A stretch of DNA of 61,848 bases from Candidatus Poribacteria bacterium. Lineage in GTDB: Bacteria > Poribacteria > WGA-4E > WGA-3G. Below the pieces are notes generated by a model. The model was not told the origin of the DNA. It made no database searches and saw only the letters and a program-made list of their open reading frames with translations. The translations under genes were made by a program, and so were the position numbers. Location: the NCBI GenBank assembly GCA_021295735.1, contig JAGWBU010000007.1, positions 1-61,848 on the forward strand, written 5' to 3'. Each line of letters opens with the position of its first letter. The stretch's first letter is position 1. Below are positions 50,808 through 58,650 of the stretch, piece by piece.

Positions 50808-51218
50808 TCAATTAGAAAAATAAGTAATTACACTCACAAAAAGGACCTCTATTAGATAAAAAATAATAAGCGTAATTGAAAAAAATGCAGATATCCAACT
50901 ACATTTCGGCTCATTTTTATGTTTTTTGGGGTCCATCTCAAAATCGGTATTTTCCTGCTGGCTAATTTCCTTGTAGATTTCTCGGAACCGTCTTTCCTGC
51001 ATAAGGAAATATCCATCTAAACCCCAAAACCCCATAACAGGAATTAGGAGCACAAGGTTAAAATATGGACTTGGTAAATCAGGTTTAGCGATTAAGACCA
51101 TTGCTGCAACGAGGATTGTCATGCTCCAGCTTTTTAAGAGAAAACTGTTGCGTCCCAAACGGTTAATAACGGCTTGTGTCATTTCCAGATGCTTTACGAC
51201 TTTTTCGGTGCCATTCAT
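50808..51218 (-). CDS. Multi-pass membrane protein paired with the TIR-like gene
   Basis: The protein is 136 aa from ATG 51218, chosen because GAGGAGGAC lies just upstream (frame open to 51260). It has a cytoplasmic amphipathic start (VVKHLEMTQAVINRLGRNSFLLKSW), two helices forming a hairpin (MTILVAAMVLIA and NLVLLIPVMGFWGLDGYFLM), a charged cytoplasmic stretch (QERRFREIYKEISQQEN), and a last hydrophobic helix (FFSITLIIFYLIEVLFVSVI). The layout recalls SLATT-like membrane effectors of nucleotide-signal defence systems. It is the first gene of a two-gene unit with the TIR-like gene; I infer it could be the effector. Family not certain. Confidence 0.7.
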   Translation of the reverse strand: MNGTEKVVKHLEMTQAVINRLGRNSFLLKSWSMTILVAAMVLIAKPDLPSPYFNLVLLIPVMGFWGLDGYFLMQERRFREIYKEISQQENTDFEMDPKKHKNEPKCSWISAFFSITLIIFYLIEVLFVSVITYFSN

Positions 51219-51621
51219 AGATTTGTCCTCCTCAATAAATCTGGCAATTTGACCGTGCAATCTTGGGGCAATTCGTTCCAGTTATCTCTACAACAGTAAT
51301 ATTGAGGGAGTTATATCGGACGAATTATACCAAAAATCGCACCCTTAATTGTTTGACACTTGCCATATTATACAATCTATAGATGAGTGTGTCAACATCC
51401 ATTTCAGGCACTATACACATTACCTCACTTCAGAGTAACAATTCTCACCCAAAAACAATTACCGATATCGCTTATATGTTCCGTTCCAGTTCAAATAGCG
51501 CAGATTTTGAGGAGCACTTGGACGGTATACTCTTTCAAAAAGCATACGACGAGAAACACCTTTTCCAATCAACCCGAAAATATTCGAGACAGATTCAGCC
51601 CAACGCTTCACATTCTCATAG

Positions 51622-51846
51622 TCATAGAGTGGTGTCCCAAGATTGAGACAGCAACATCTCTTTTGCAGTCCCTCTATTCTGATGGTCACTTGATTCACCA
51701 GTGCTCACCTTGATAGCCTCGGTAAAAGCAGCAATGGCTTCCTTGTATTTACGTTCATTTATTTTCTGAAGACCTTGTTTTCTATATTGAGAGGCAGCAA
51801 GTTGAATTAATTTAGAGAAAAATTTGGCACGGTTAGGAAACCGCAC
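51622..51846 (-). pseudogene. TPR-domain fragment
   Basis: The minus-strand frame contains YRKQGLQKINERKYKEAIAA and FTEAIKV, a clear TPR helix pair, then the start of a second unit (NRGTAKEMLL) before a stop. The 5' end begins within a TTGGCACGGTTAGGAAACC repeat also present at 35672-35690. Short, without a start codon of its own, and flanked by repeats, it is probably a remnant of a larger gene. The 51219-51621 stretch before it holds nothing else I can support. Confidence 0.5.
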
Positions 51847-51906
51847 CTACAGAGTTTTGAAAATTATAATTACCGTAATATTTTTTAAACTTCATTAAAA
51901 AAGTAG

Positions 51907-51935
51907 TTGACATGTTTTATGAAGTTTTGTATACC
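51907..51935 (+). promoter_or_regulatory. Promoter ahead of the structured region and the 52248 gene
   Basis: TTGACA (51907-51912), a 17-bp spacer and TATACC (51930-51935). Transcription would begin near 51942, right at the start of the self-complementary region, leaving a leader of about 300 nt before the ATG at 52248. Confidence 0.55.
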
Positions 51936-51941
51936 TTACAC

Positions 51942-52145
51942 AAGGTGTTAAAAAATGCACAGAAAGTGTGTGTTACACCGGGGCACGTTTCACCCAGCAA
52001 AATGTTGGGGCGCGCTGACAGTGGAAAAGTGAAACACCACTATCAGCGCGTGGCCATGCCATAACCATACTATGACAGGGCTGGTTTTCATTTTAGCACA
52101 AACATCACTCTGATGCAATAGTAATATGGAAACCAGCGCGCCCAA
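51942..52145 (+). ncRNA. Candidate structured RNA or long 5' leader with pseudoknot potential
   Basis: Several nested pairings are visible. TTGGGGCGCGC (52005-52015) pairs with GCGCGCCCAA (52136-52145). CGCGCTGACAGTGG (52011-52024) pairs with CCACTATCAGCGCG (52037-52050, 13 of 14). GTTTCAC (51987-51993) matches GTGAAAC (52029-52035) inside that hairpin's loop, which would form a pseudoknot. GCTGGTTTTCAT (52080-52091) pairs with ATGGAAACCAGC (52126-52137, 11 of 12). Some pairings compete, as in switch-like leaders. No known riboswitch class is recognised. It could also be a palindromic repeat; no second copy is in the window. Confidence 0.45.
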
Positions 52146-52247
52146 AGGTTAGAGTTGACAGTAACGTTTACTTTTTATTTTCCTGCCAACTTCTCCTTTG
52201 TGGTCTGTCAATAATTTGTATTTTGATAAATATGAAGGAGAACACAA

Positions 52248-53063
52248 ATGAAAAGTTTTAGATCGATCGGTATCGCCGTGGCGATGTTACTTTCCTTGTC
52301 TTTGTTCGGAATGGTCAATAGTAGTCAGGGCTTTGAAATCACTTCTATGTCTGTTGAGAACGGCGCCTCTGGCTGCTACGTATCTTTGACAGCAAATGAA
52401 GATATAGATTGGATTGACTGGTATATAGACAATGAACATGTCTATACTAGTATGCATAATAGTGGCACAAGAAGTGTCTATGAAAACATTGGTTATCTTG
52501 TCGGTAGTCCGTTCGGGAAAACATATACGATAAAGGCAGTGGCGTGGTTTTCTGATGCGGAGAATAATACGTTCACCTCTAACACTGATTCCTACAGCGC
52601 GAGTGTCTACAGCGCGCCACAAACGGGCACAAAGACGGGAAGCTGGACGATGGCGCAAATGTCCGCATCAATGGATGTCGGCTGGAACGGCCGCACCGCA
52701 GAAGTCATTGGATCAGCAAGCGTTACAAGCTACAGTGAAGAGCCAATCAACTATGGGTTTAATATATTTTATAATGTTGTCCGCTTAACACCCTTAGGCA
52801 ATGCGGCAGATACACTATGGAACCAGCCTCCGGGACTCTTCCGAGGGGGAAGGCTTGAGGCAAACCCCGGATCGTCTGATAGTGCGCCGCCTTACTCTAA
52901 ATCCGACTCCTTTGATGGGAGCAATCTACTAGAAGGTCACAAGTATCTTGTTCAAGCGGAGATCACTGCCACCGCACAACCCATAGACGGCGGAGCAAAT
53001 ATAGATGAACTCAACGTCTCCGACTCCGAGGAACTCAATCTTTCTGATCCTCCGCTTAATTAA
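52248..53063 (+). CDS. Secreted protein of unknown function
   Basis: The 271-aa protein has a clear signal peptide (IGIAVAMLLSLSLFGMVNSSQG). AAGGAGAA precedes the ATG. The mature protein looks all-beta: an N-terminal part rich in aromatic and Ser/Thr residues (ITSMSVENGASGCYVSLTAN, WIDWYIDNEHVYTS) suggests an immunoglobulin-like domain, and the acidic C-terminus (ELNVSDSEELNLSD) is low-complexity. I recognise no family. It follows a promoter and a 300-nt structured leader, so its expression may be controlled post-transcriptionally. A perfect 10-bp hairpin lies just downstream. Confidence 0.8.
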   Translation: MKSFRSIGIAVAMLLSLSLFGMVNSSQGFEITSMSVENGASGCYVSLTANEDIDWIDWYIDNEHVYTSMHNSGTRSVYENIGYLVGSPFGKTYTIKAVAWFSDAENNTFTSNTDSYSASVYSAPQTGTKTGSWTMAQMSASMDVGWNGRTAEVIGSASVTSYSEEPINYGFNIFYNVVRLTPLGNAADTLWNQPPGLFRGGRLEANPGSSDSAPPYSKSDSFDGSNLLEGHKYLVQAEITATAQPIDGGANIDELNVSDSEELNLSDPPLN

Positions 53064-53083
53064 TAACTTTCTGCTATTCTATT

Positions 53084-53113
53084 GTCTGCGGGCTCTCATA
53101 AAGGCCCGCAGAC
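53084..53113. terminator. Perfect 10-bp stem hairpin between 52248 and 53136 genes
   Basis: GTCTGCGGGC (53084-53093), a 10-nt loop and GCCCGCAGAC (53104-53113), 20 bp after the stop codon. There is no T-run after it, so it may be a Rho-type or processing hairpin rather than a strong intrinsic terminator. Confidence 0.5.
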
Positions 53114-53135
53114 TCTACACGAAAGGAGCTTTGCC

Positions 53136-54152
53136 ATGAGAATGAAACGTTGTCCAACACTTTTGCATCTGTTCGGCTGTCTTGCTATTTTCTTGCTTTG
53201 TCAGTTGAATGGCACTGCAAAAATAGTGTTTGATGCGAAAATAAAACACGCTGGAGATACGCGCTATCATATCTATGCGATGGAGGATGACGGCAGCAAC
53301 TTACGCAGAATTACGCCCCCCCATCGTTATGATACTGCGGCGCGATGGTTTCCTGATGGCAAACGGATCGTGTTCGAAAGAGACTGGGGGGAAGGCAAAT
53401 GGAACACAGGGACAACAATACATAGAGAATTATTCATCATAGATGAAACAGGACGCAATGAATACAGCTTTATCGTGGACCCCCATCGAAAAGACACAAG
53501 CCCCGACCCCTCTCCAGATGGTAGGTACATCGCCTTTGACAGTCGCCGGACAGGAGAGTTAGATATTTACGTCTACGACTTAGCACGTGACAAACTCACT
53601 GCGCTGACAAATAACGAAATAGAAGGCGGGTGGACCCAAGCGCCGCGTTGGTCTCCTGACGGTAGCCGGATTGTTTATCACAATGGAGAGGCTATCTGGG
53701 TCATGAATGCTGATGGTGGCAAAAAAGAACAGATCGTCCCTGCCCCTGCCACCCTTACTGTTCGTGGTTATGCGTGCTGGTCCCCCTCCGGTAGATACAT
53801 CATGTATCATGAGGTAGATCTGAAGCCCGTAGCGAGACGCCTTATTATTCATAAGGTGTCCACGAACGCGCGCGATGTCCACAAGCTCCCCACACCGGAG
53901 GGGAAATATGGGCAGGTGGCCGGTTTAACGTGGATGGGTGATGATAACACCGTGCTGCTTTCATATCAAGAAGCGGGGGGTACCCGTAATATCTATCGGT
54001 ATGATCTGAATAGCCGTCGGATGACGAAACTCACCGATTTTCCACAAGGGCATGCTTACTTTCCGCATTGGGTTGAAGGACCGCTTGCCGTGTCTCCTGC
54101 GGGGAAAGTGACGACTCGCTGGGGATATTTGAAGCAGGAATTAGCGCAGTAG
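53136..54152 (+). CDS. TolB-like beta-propeller protein (PD40 repeats)
   Basis: The protein is about 338 aa from the ATG at 53136, chosen for AAAGGAG upstream and the signal peptide it gives (LLHLFGCLAIFLLCQLNGTA). It contains six or so PD40 blades with motifs IYAMEDDGSNLRRIT, ARWFPDGKRIVF, SPDPSPDGRYIAFDSRR, PRWSPDGSRIVYH, ACWSPSGRYIMYH and TKLTDFPQGHAYFPHW. These are TolB-type propellers, but the N-terminal TolB domain is missing, and no tol-pal genes are nearby. Likely a periplasmic binding protein rather than TolB itself. A clear terminator follows. Confidence 0.88.
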   Translation: MRMKRCPTLLHLFGCLAIFLLCQLNGTAKIVFDAKIKHAGDTRYHIYAMEDDGSNLRRITPPHRYDTAARWFPDGKRIVFERDWGEGKWNTGTTIHRELFIIDETGRNEYSFIVDPHRKDTSPDPSPDGRYIAFDSRRTGELDIYVYDLARDKLTALTNNEIEGGWTQAPRWSPDGSRIVYHNGEAIWVMNADGGKKEQIVPAPATLTVRGYACWSPSGRYIMYHEVDLKPVARRLIIHKVSTNARDVHKLPTPEGKYGQVAGLTWMGDDNTVLLSYQEAGGTRNIYRYDLNSRRMTKLTDFPQGHAYFPHWVEGPLAVSPAGKVTTRWGYLKQELAQ

Positions 54153-54178
54153 GACACAAAAAAACCGATTTCTAACAC

Positions 54179-54215
54179 AGGCAGGTACCCATTTGGGTAT
54201 CTGCCTATTTCTTTT
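54179..54215 (+). terminator. Intrinsic terminator after the PD40 gene
   Basis: AGGCAGGTACCCA (54179-54191) pairs with TGGGTATCTGCCT (54194-54206, one G-U pair), followed by ATTTCTTTTT. The rest of the gap to 54440 holds GTAGGAGGGG-type and TTGCTAACTTGAA-type (54364-54394) repeats and no gene. Confidence 0.75.
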
Positions 54216-54494
54216 TATTGAATGTAAACCTGAAAAAGTGATTTACGTTAAAATATATGTTATAATAATATAACCCAAGTTGCCACCTATTTCGCAAATG
54301 CTCTTGTAGGAGGGGTTTCTAACCCCGATTTAGAACAAAAAACATATCAGTAAAAAGCAGTGTTTGCTAACTTGAAATCTTGTCCGTAGCAACTTAGGTT
54401 AATATAGAGTAAATTTTTAACAAAAATAGATACAGAGGAGGTGCTATTTCATAGAGTTCCCTACGCAGGTTCTTATGAAACTAAGCATGCTTTT

Positions 54495-55607
54495 ATGATG
54501 AGATATTTCGCACTACTTTTATCAGTAGTTTTTTTTCTGCCAACCACAGTTTTTGCGGGTCCAGGTCGGACAGGTGCGCAAATCCTTAACTTAGGCGGCG
54601 GTGCTCGTGCCAGAGCCATGGGTGATGCATTTTCCGCTATGTCTGGTGATGTTACCACATCGCTTTGGAATCCAAGCGGGTTGGCGGAGATGCCAGAAAG
54701 TAAATTACGTTCTGGTAAACAAGGGGCGCAAGCCTCTATGTTTTATACGGATTATAGCGGACCATTCGGTGAAGCAGGTGAAGGCTTATATTATACATTC
54801 ATTTCTGGGGCAATGCCGCTGGGAAATGCTGGAACTGTTGGTGCTACGCTTCAGTTACAAGGGCAAGGCACTATTCAAGTAACAAGCGATTCTCCTGATG
54901 TTCTCCGTGAAGAAAGCCTCGGCACCAACATGGCTTTGACCTTCTCTTATGCAGACGCTATAACCGGCTCTTTGACAGCAGGCATCAACGGTAAGATGAT
55001 ACGGATGGTACTTGGTAGAGAAACAGGCAGTTCTTATGCTGTTGATTTAGGAATGCAGTATCTTCTTCCGTTGGATTTAGTGCCTACAACTTTAGGTGTG
55101 GTAGTCCAGAACATAGGACCTGGTATCTCTTTTATTGATGAAAACCAAGCAGATCCATTACCGAGAATGCTTAGGGTTGGAACTTCTACGATTCTCTATC
55201 GTGATAGGTATAACCATCTTCGCTTTGTTAGTGGAATCGCCGCATATATTGATAAATTGACGGAGAATGAGACGGAATTAGCCGCAGATTTAGAACGGCT
55301 TAACGTAGATAGAACTGAAAAACTTACCCAAGAACAGCTGCTGTCTGATAGAGGCGTAGGTATTCGCGCATTTGAATGGCGACATCTGCAAAAGAATCTT
55401 GGTTTAGAGTACTGGCTCGGTAACCTATTGGCATTACGCGTAGGCTACAAGTCTGAGCCGGGTATTGACCTGCCTGAGTTAACAGATTATTTCACCTACG
55501 GTATTGGCGTGAAGGTGTATCTATTTAATATAGATTTGACATACGGGCCCCGTTTCGGTCCCAGCCAAGCACGGCTTATTGAAGCGACAGGAATCGTCGC
55601 CTTTTAA
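54495..55607 (+). CDS. PorV/PorQ family outer-membrane protein
   Basis: The protein is about 370 aa from ATG 54495, the start that gives a clean signal peptide (RYFALLLSVVFFLPTTVFA); the frame is open to GTG 54441, where AGGAGG overlaps. The mature N-terminus AGPGRTGAQILNLGGGARARAMGDAFSA, followed by SLWNPSGLAEMP, is the PorV/PorQ (UPF0164-like) signature of FadL-type barrels. The C-terminus alternates aromatic strands (LFNIDLTYGPRFG). In Bacteroidota, PorV helps the type IX system attach proteins to the surface. That fits the four NPFNPETWIPY-tailed proteins here, but the link is inference. Confidence 0.85.
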   Translation: MMRYFALLLSVVFFLPTTVFAGPGRTGAQILNLGGGARARAMGDAFSAMSGDVTTSLWNPSGLAEMPESKLRSGKQGAQASMFYTDYSGPFGEAGEGLYYTFISGAMPLGNAGTVGATLQLQGQGTIQVTSDSPDVLREESLGTNMALTFSYADAITGSLTAGINGKMIRMVLGRETGSSYAVDLGMQYLLPLDLVPTTLGVVVQNIGPGISFIDENQADPLPRMLRVGTSTILYRDRYNHLRFVSGIAAYIDKLTENETELAADLERLNVDRTEKLTQEQLLSDRGVGIRAFEWRHLQKNLGLEYWLGNLLALRVGYKSEPGIDLPELTDYFTYGIGVKVYLFNIDLTYGPRFGPSQARLIEATGIVAF

Positions 55608-55615
55608 ATTAGTCT

Positions 55616-55675
55616 GTAGGAGTGACCTCGAATCAACGCCAAATGCGCCTTTGGCATTTGGCGGGTCACGACTTT
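55616..55675. repeat. Dispersed palindromic repeat, family E (copy 2)
   Basis: GTAGGAGTGACC, then AATCAACGCCAAATGCGCC / TTTGGCATTTGGCG hairpin, then GGGTCACGAC. It matches the unit at 38744-38812 in inverse orientation. A GGCGCGCTTTGTAAGCG unit follows at 55695-55712. The gap to 55780 has no gene. Confidence 0.65.
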
Positions 55676-55780
55676 CAGTTAAGACGGATAATAATGTAGG
55701 CGCGCTTTGTAAGCGTACCGAGTGACTACGTATTAAAAATTCTAAAATCTACTATTTTTATTTGAGGTAGTACCATCAAA

Positions 55781-56581
55781 GTGAAATCGAACCTTACAAT
55801 TTTTTTGTCTCTAATTATTTTATGTCTATCGTCTGGTATATGCCTATCATCCAATGGTTCCCAGGTGAGTCCACTCACAAATTTCTATCTCGATTCTAAT
55901 CTCGGAATCCGAGTGTTGATAAACCAATCTACTGTCTCTACGACAGCAAACGAAAGTCTTGTCCCGCGAAAGTCCGCAAATGAGGCGTTTCTTTATTCAC
56001 TTGCCATTCCAGGCATGGGGCAACTCTACACCGGCGCAAAGCACGGCTATATTTACACGGCTGCTGAAGTGGGGCTGCTTGTAACCTATTTTATTTTGCG
56101 GAACAACGCTGTAAACACACGCGACGATTACCGAGAAGTTGTCAGACAGAATATAATCTTTGAAGGCCCCGGTAATTTTGAAGCATGGGATCCAATTGAG
56201 GATTTTGAACACGCCACACAATATGAGAACTGGAATCATGTCTATGACTCAGAGGAAACCCGAACACGGACAGGTAAATGGTACTGGAAAGACCTGGATC
56301 CATTACTGAAAAATGAACGAGATGGTACTATTGAGTTTGACTCGAAATATCGGTTGGAGGCTTTTGACCTAAGACAAAAAGCAAATGATACATTTCAAAG
56401 TGCACGTACAGTTTTAGGTTTGGTGATTTTCAACCATGTTTTCAGTGCGGTTGAAGCGCGTATTACTGCTAAACGTTGGAATCAAAAACAGCAACAGACC
56501 CGTTCCGTTGAAATTGATTTGCAAACTGATATGTCAACAGGGACACTGACTGGAGTACTCGTTCTAAAGAAAAAGTTTTAA
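55781..56581 (+). CDS. DUF5683-like membrane protein
   Basis: The 266-aa protein has a GTG start with a weak GAGGTAG upstream. A signal peptide (LTIFLSLIILCLSSGICLS) is followed by a linker. The diagnostic PRKSANEAFLYSLAIPGMGQLYTGAKHGYIYTAAE segment, split here as two motifs (SLAIPGMGQLYTG and TAAEVGLLVTYFI), is the DUF5683 hairpin of small transmembrane helices. DUF5683 proteins occur widely in Bacteroidota-like envelopes and have no known function. It lies between PorV/PorQ-like and DapA-like genes. The C-terminus is mostly beta (TRSVEIDLQTDMSTG). Confidence 0.75.
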   Translation: MKSNLTIFLSLIILCLSSGICLSSNGSQVSPLTNFYLDSNLGIRVLINQSTVSTTANESLVPRKSANEAFLYSLAIPGMGQLYTGAKHGYIYTAAEVGLLVTYFILRNNAVNTRDDYREVVRQNIIFEGPGNFEAWDPIEDFEHATQYENWNHVYDSEETRTRTGKWYWKDLDPLLKNERDGTIEFDSKYRLEAFDLRQKANDTFQSARTVLGLVIFNHVFSAVEARITAKRWNQKQQQTRSVEIDLQTDMSTGTLTGVLVLKKKF

Positions 56582-56593
56582 TAGGAGGAATAT

Positions 56594-57532
56594 ATGCCAT
56601 TAGCGTTACCACTTTTATTAGACGCTCTAAATTCCGTTACAGCAATTCCAATTATTCCTTTCAAAGGTAATAAGATTGATTATGTTGGGCATACAAAGAA
56701 TATTGATTATTTGATGAGTCACAACTACCTTGATGAAGGACGAAAACGCGTTATCGCAATTGCGGGTACCAGTCTAATACACCACATTGCTGAAACGCAG
56801 CAGTTACGCCTCATTGAAAAAACAGGTCAACAGATGGGTGATGACGGTATCCTCATATCTGGAATTGTTCCGAATCCGATTCGGCAAGCGGGACAACTTA
56901 TTGAAGCGCAATCTGAACTTAACAGACCCCCAGATGCATTTCTATTGATGCCGTTAACAGGAATATCCAATCCAGAGGGTGTCTATGAAGAATATATGAA
57001 ATTCGCAGAAAACTACGGCAGTAAATGCCACGCGCGTTTTCTTTATTATTTTCGGCAAAAGCGCGATTTAGCAGCAGTCGTCCGGTTATTGAATGATTCA
57101 CCACATTTTATTGGGGTGAAAATTGGAACAGATGAAGAAGCTATACAACCACTCATTGAAGGCATTGGCAACAGTGGAATTGTGATGTGGGGTATCGGTG
57201 ACAGATGCACGCGCCCAGCACAACTTGGTACGAAAGGACATACATCTGGTATTGCAGTCGCATTTGCGCGTGCTTCAGACGAAATCAATAACGCACAACG
57301 CCGTGGTGATTACGAAACCTCTGCACGCATTGAAGCTGACATTGCACCGCTTGAAGAGATCCGTTTCATGAACGAGCGCGTCTATAACTATTCCGCTGTA
57401 GTTGAAGCGATGATTTTAAGTGGTTTTGACGATGTTGAAGCAGGTAGCGGAGGTCCATTTAACCCGCGCGTCCCACCCAAAATACAGAAACAACTCCAAG
57501 TATTGACACAGGATTTAAAGCGATACCATTAG
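56594..57532 (+). CDS. Dihydrodipicolinate synthase family (DapA-like aldolase)
   Basis: The 312-aa class I aldolase of the DapA/NAL TIM-barrel family has an AATAGGAGGAA ribosome-binding site. The family's substrate-site pattern is altered to AIAGTSLIHHIAETQQ, where typical DapA has GTTGE. The conserved Tyr is in RFLYYFRQ and the Schiff-base Lys in FIGVKIGTDEE. RPAQLGTKGHTSGIAVA is equivalent to the late substrate loop. The divergent GTTGE loop suggests a keto-acid aldolase other than DapA. It follows the DUF5683-like gene by 12 bp. Substrate unknown. Confidence 0.9.
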   Translation: MPLALPLLLDALNSVTAIPIIPFKGNKIDYVGHTKNIDYLMSHNYLDEGRKRVIAIAGTSLIHHIAETQQLRLIEKTGQQMGDDGILISGIVPNPIRQAGQLIEAQSELNRPPDAFLLMPLTGISNPEGVYEEYMKFAENYGSKCHARFLYYFRQKRDLAAVVRLLNDSPHFIGVKIGTDEEAIQPLIEGIGNSGIVMWGIGDRCTRPAQLGTKGHTSGIAVAFARASDEINNAQRRGDYETSARIEADIAPLEEIRFMNERVYNYSAVVEAMILSGFDDVEAGSGGPFNPRVPPKIQKQLQVLTQDLKRYH

Positions 57533-57584
57533 GTATAAGGCGCTTAAGACAGAAACAAACAATTGAAGAGTGGAATGATTTGGG

Positions 57585-57672
57585 AGTGTGTAAAGTTTGA
57601 TTAGCCCTCCTTCCTTGTAGGTGTGCTTATAAACACTATTTCTTCTTGTAGGAGCGAGGTCTACCTCGCGAC
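57585..57672. repeat. Intergenic repeat fragments
   Basis: GTGTGTAAAGTTTGA (57586-57600) is a half-copy of a family-A end, and GTAGGAGCGAGGTCTACCTCGC (57650-57671, in parts GCGAGGT / ACCTCGC) is a short family-E-like hairpin. No gene lies between 57533 and 57741. Confidence 0.6.
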
Positions 57673-57741
57673 ATCCCTAATCTGCGGAATCCATTTTGTA
57701 GCGTTCGCTGGTTTTAACTACAACCGATAAGGAGATATAAG

Positions 57742-58577
57742 ATGAAATTGCAAACGTTTCTCGTTATTTCGCTTTATCTTTTCACTTTGACGCTATCGTT
57801 TGGTGAAGATAAAAATCCACTTGAAAAGAGTGAGGCGTTAATCACAGAGTTAAAGTTTTATGATGCCCTGGTCGCGCTGGAACCTTTGTTGATGACAGAT
57901 CGAAAAAGCGATGAGCAAGAGAAAGCACTGTGGCTCGCAAACATGCTTTCTGAAAAACTAAGTGATATTCTTGATGAAGAAAAATGGGAAGCACAAAAGC
58001 AGAAGGACCCTGACCTTAGAAAAGTTGCCTATACAAAAGTAATGAATAAAATCAAAACCATCAATGAGTACGGGGCTCGTTTCACTTACTTTGAAATGGG
58101 GGCGGCTATTTGTATTATTATGGCTTCCTGAAACGCTTGGTTGAGCTTTATCCAAACAGTAGTTGGCGTCCTGCAGCTGAATACTATCTTATACAAGAGG
58201 GCTATCCAATACCTCAAGATGCGCAAAATAACCTCAAAGCACTGTATGCCTATGTCAAGAAGTACGAGAAAAGTGGACTTACTGATCTCTACATGGCTTA
58301 CTTTGACATTGCGCGTATAAACCACGGTCTTTGGGTGTTTTTGGCACATCCGGAAGATGATCCTTTTGGTAGTGCGGCTGAATACAGCAGTGGCAACCCT
58401 GAAGAGGATAAAGAACTTGCTGCAGGACACAAAGTGGAAGCACTGAAGTATTACGCGAAATACATTCTGAGCGGATATCAGGGGGGATACCCAGGTCAGA
58501 GAAAGAGTGTATTTGCAAGCTATGAAGAATTAAAGCAGAACAAAGCGACAGGATACGAATTTCTTGTTATTGATTGA
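57742..58577 (+). pseudogene. Secreted helical (TPR-like) protein, frameshifted at a G-run
   Basis: The frame begins MKLQTFLVISLYLFTLTLSFG (signal peptide) behind AAGGAG and reads LEKSEALITELKFYDALVAL and GARFTYFEMG. It loses frame at a G-run near 58096-58103 and continues one frame over as GYLYYYGFLKRLVELYPNSSW, EEGYPIPQD-like QEGYPIPQD, YLKKYEK-like YVKKYEK and YILSGYQGGYPG to 58577. The joined protein would have about 277 residues. FYDALVALEPLL and RLVELYPNSSW have the feel of TPR-type helices. The shift is in a homopolymer, so sequencing error is as likely as real loss. Family unknown. Confidence 0.75.
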
Positions 58578-58650
58578 AAGTGGAAGGATGATATAGGATT
58601 CAACTTAAATATCATTAGTAATACAATACATCTAAAGAGAGACTCCACCT

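Noticed and set aside
51383-51713. Two overlapping plus-strand frames (87 and 108 aa)
   Set aside because: They overlap each other in different frames, lack ribosome-binding sites and partly cover the antisense of the TPR remnant.
53136-54152. Calling the PD40 protein TolB of the Tol-Pal system
   Set aside because: The N-terminal TolB domain is missing and no tolA, tolQ, tolR or pal gene is present.
56594-57532. Assigning dapA
   Set aside because: The GTTGE loop is changed and no lysine-pathway genes are near; only family level is supported.
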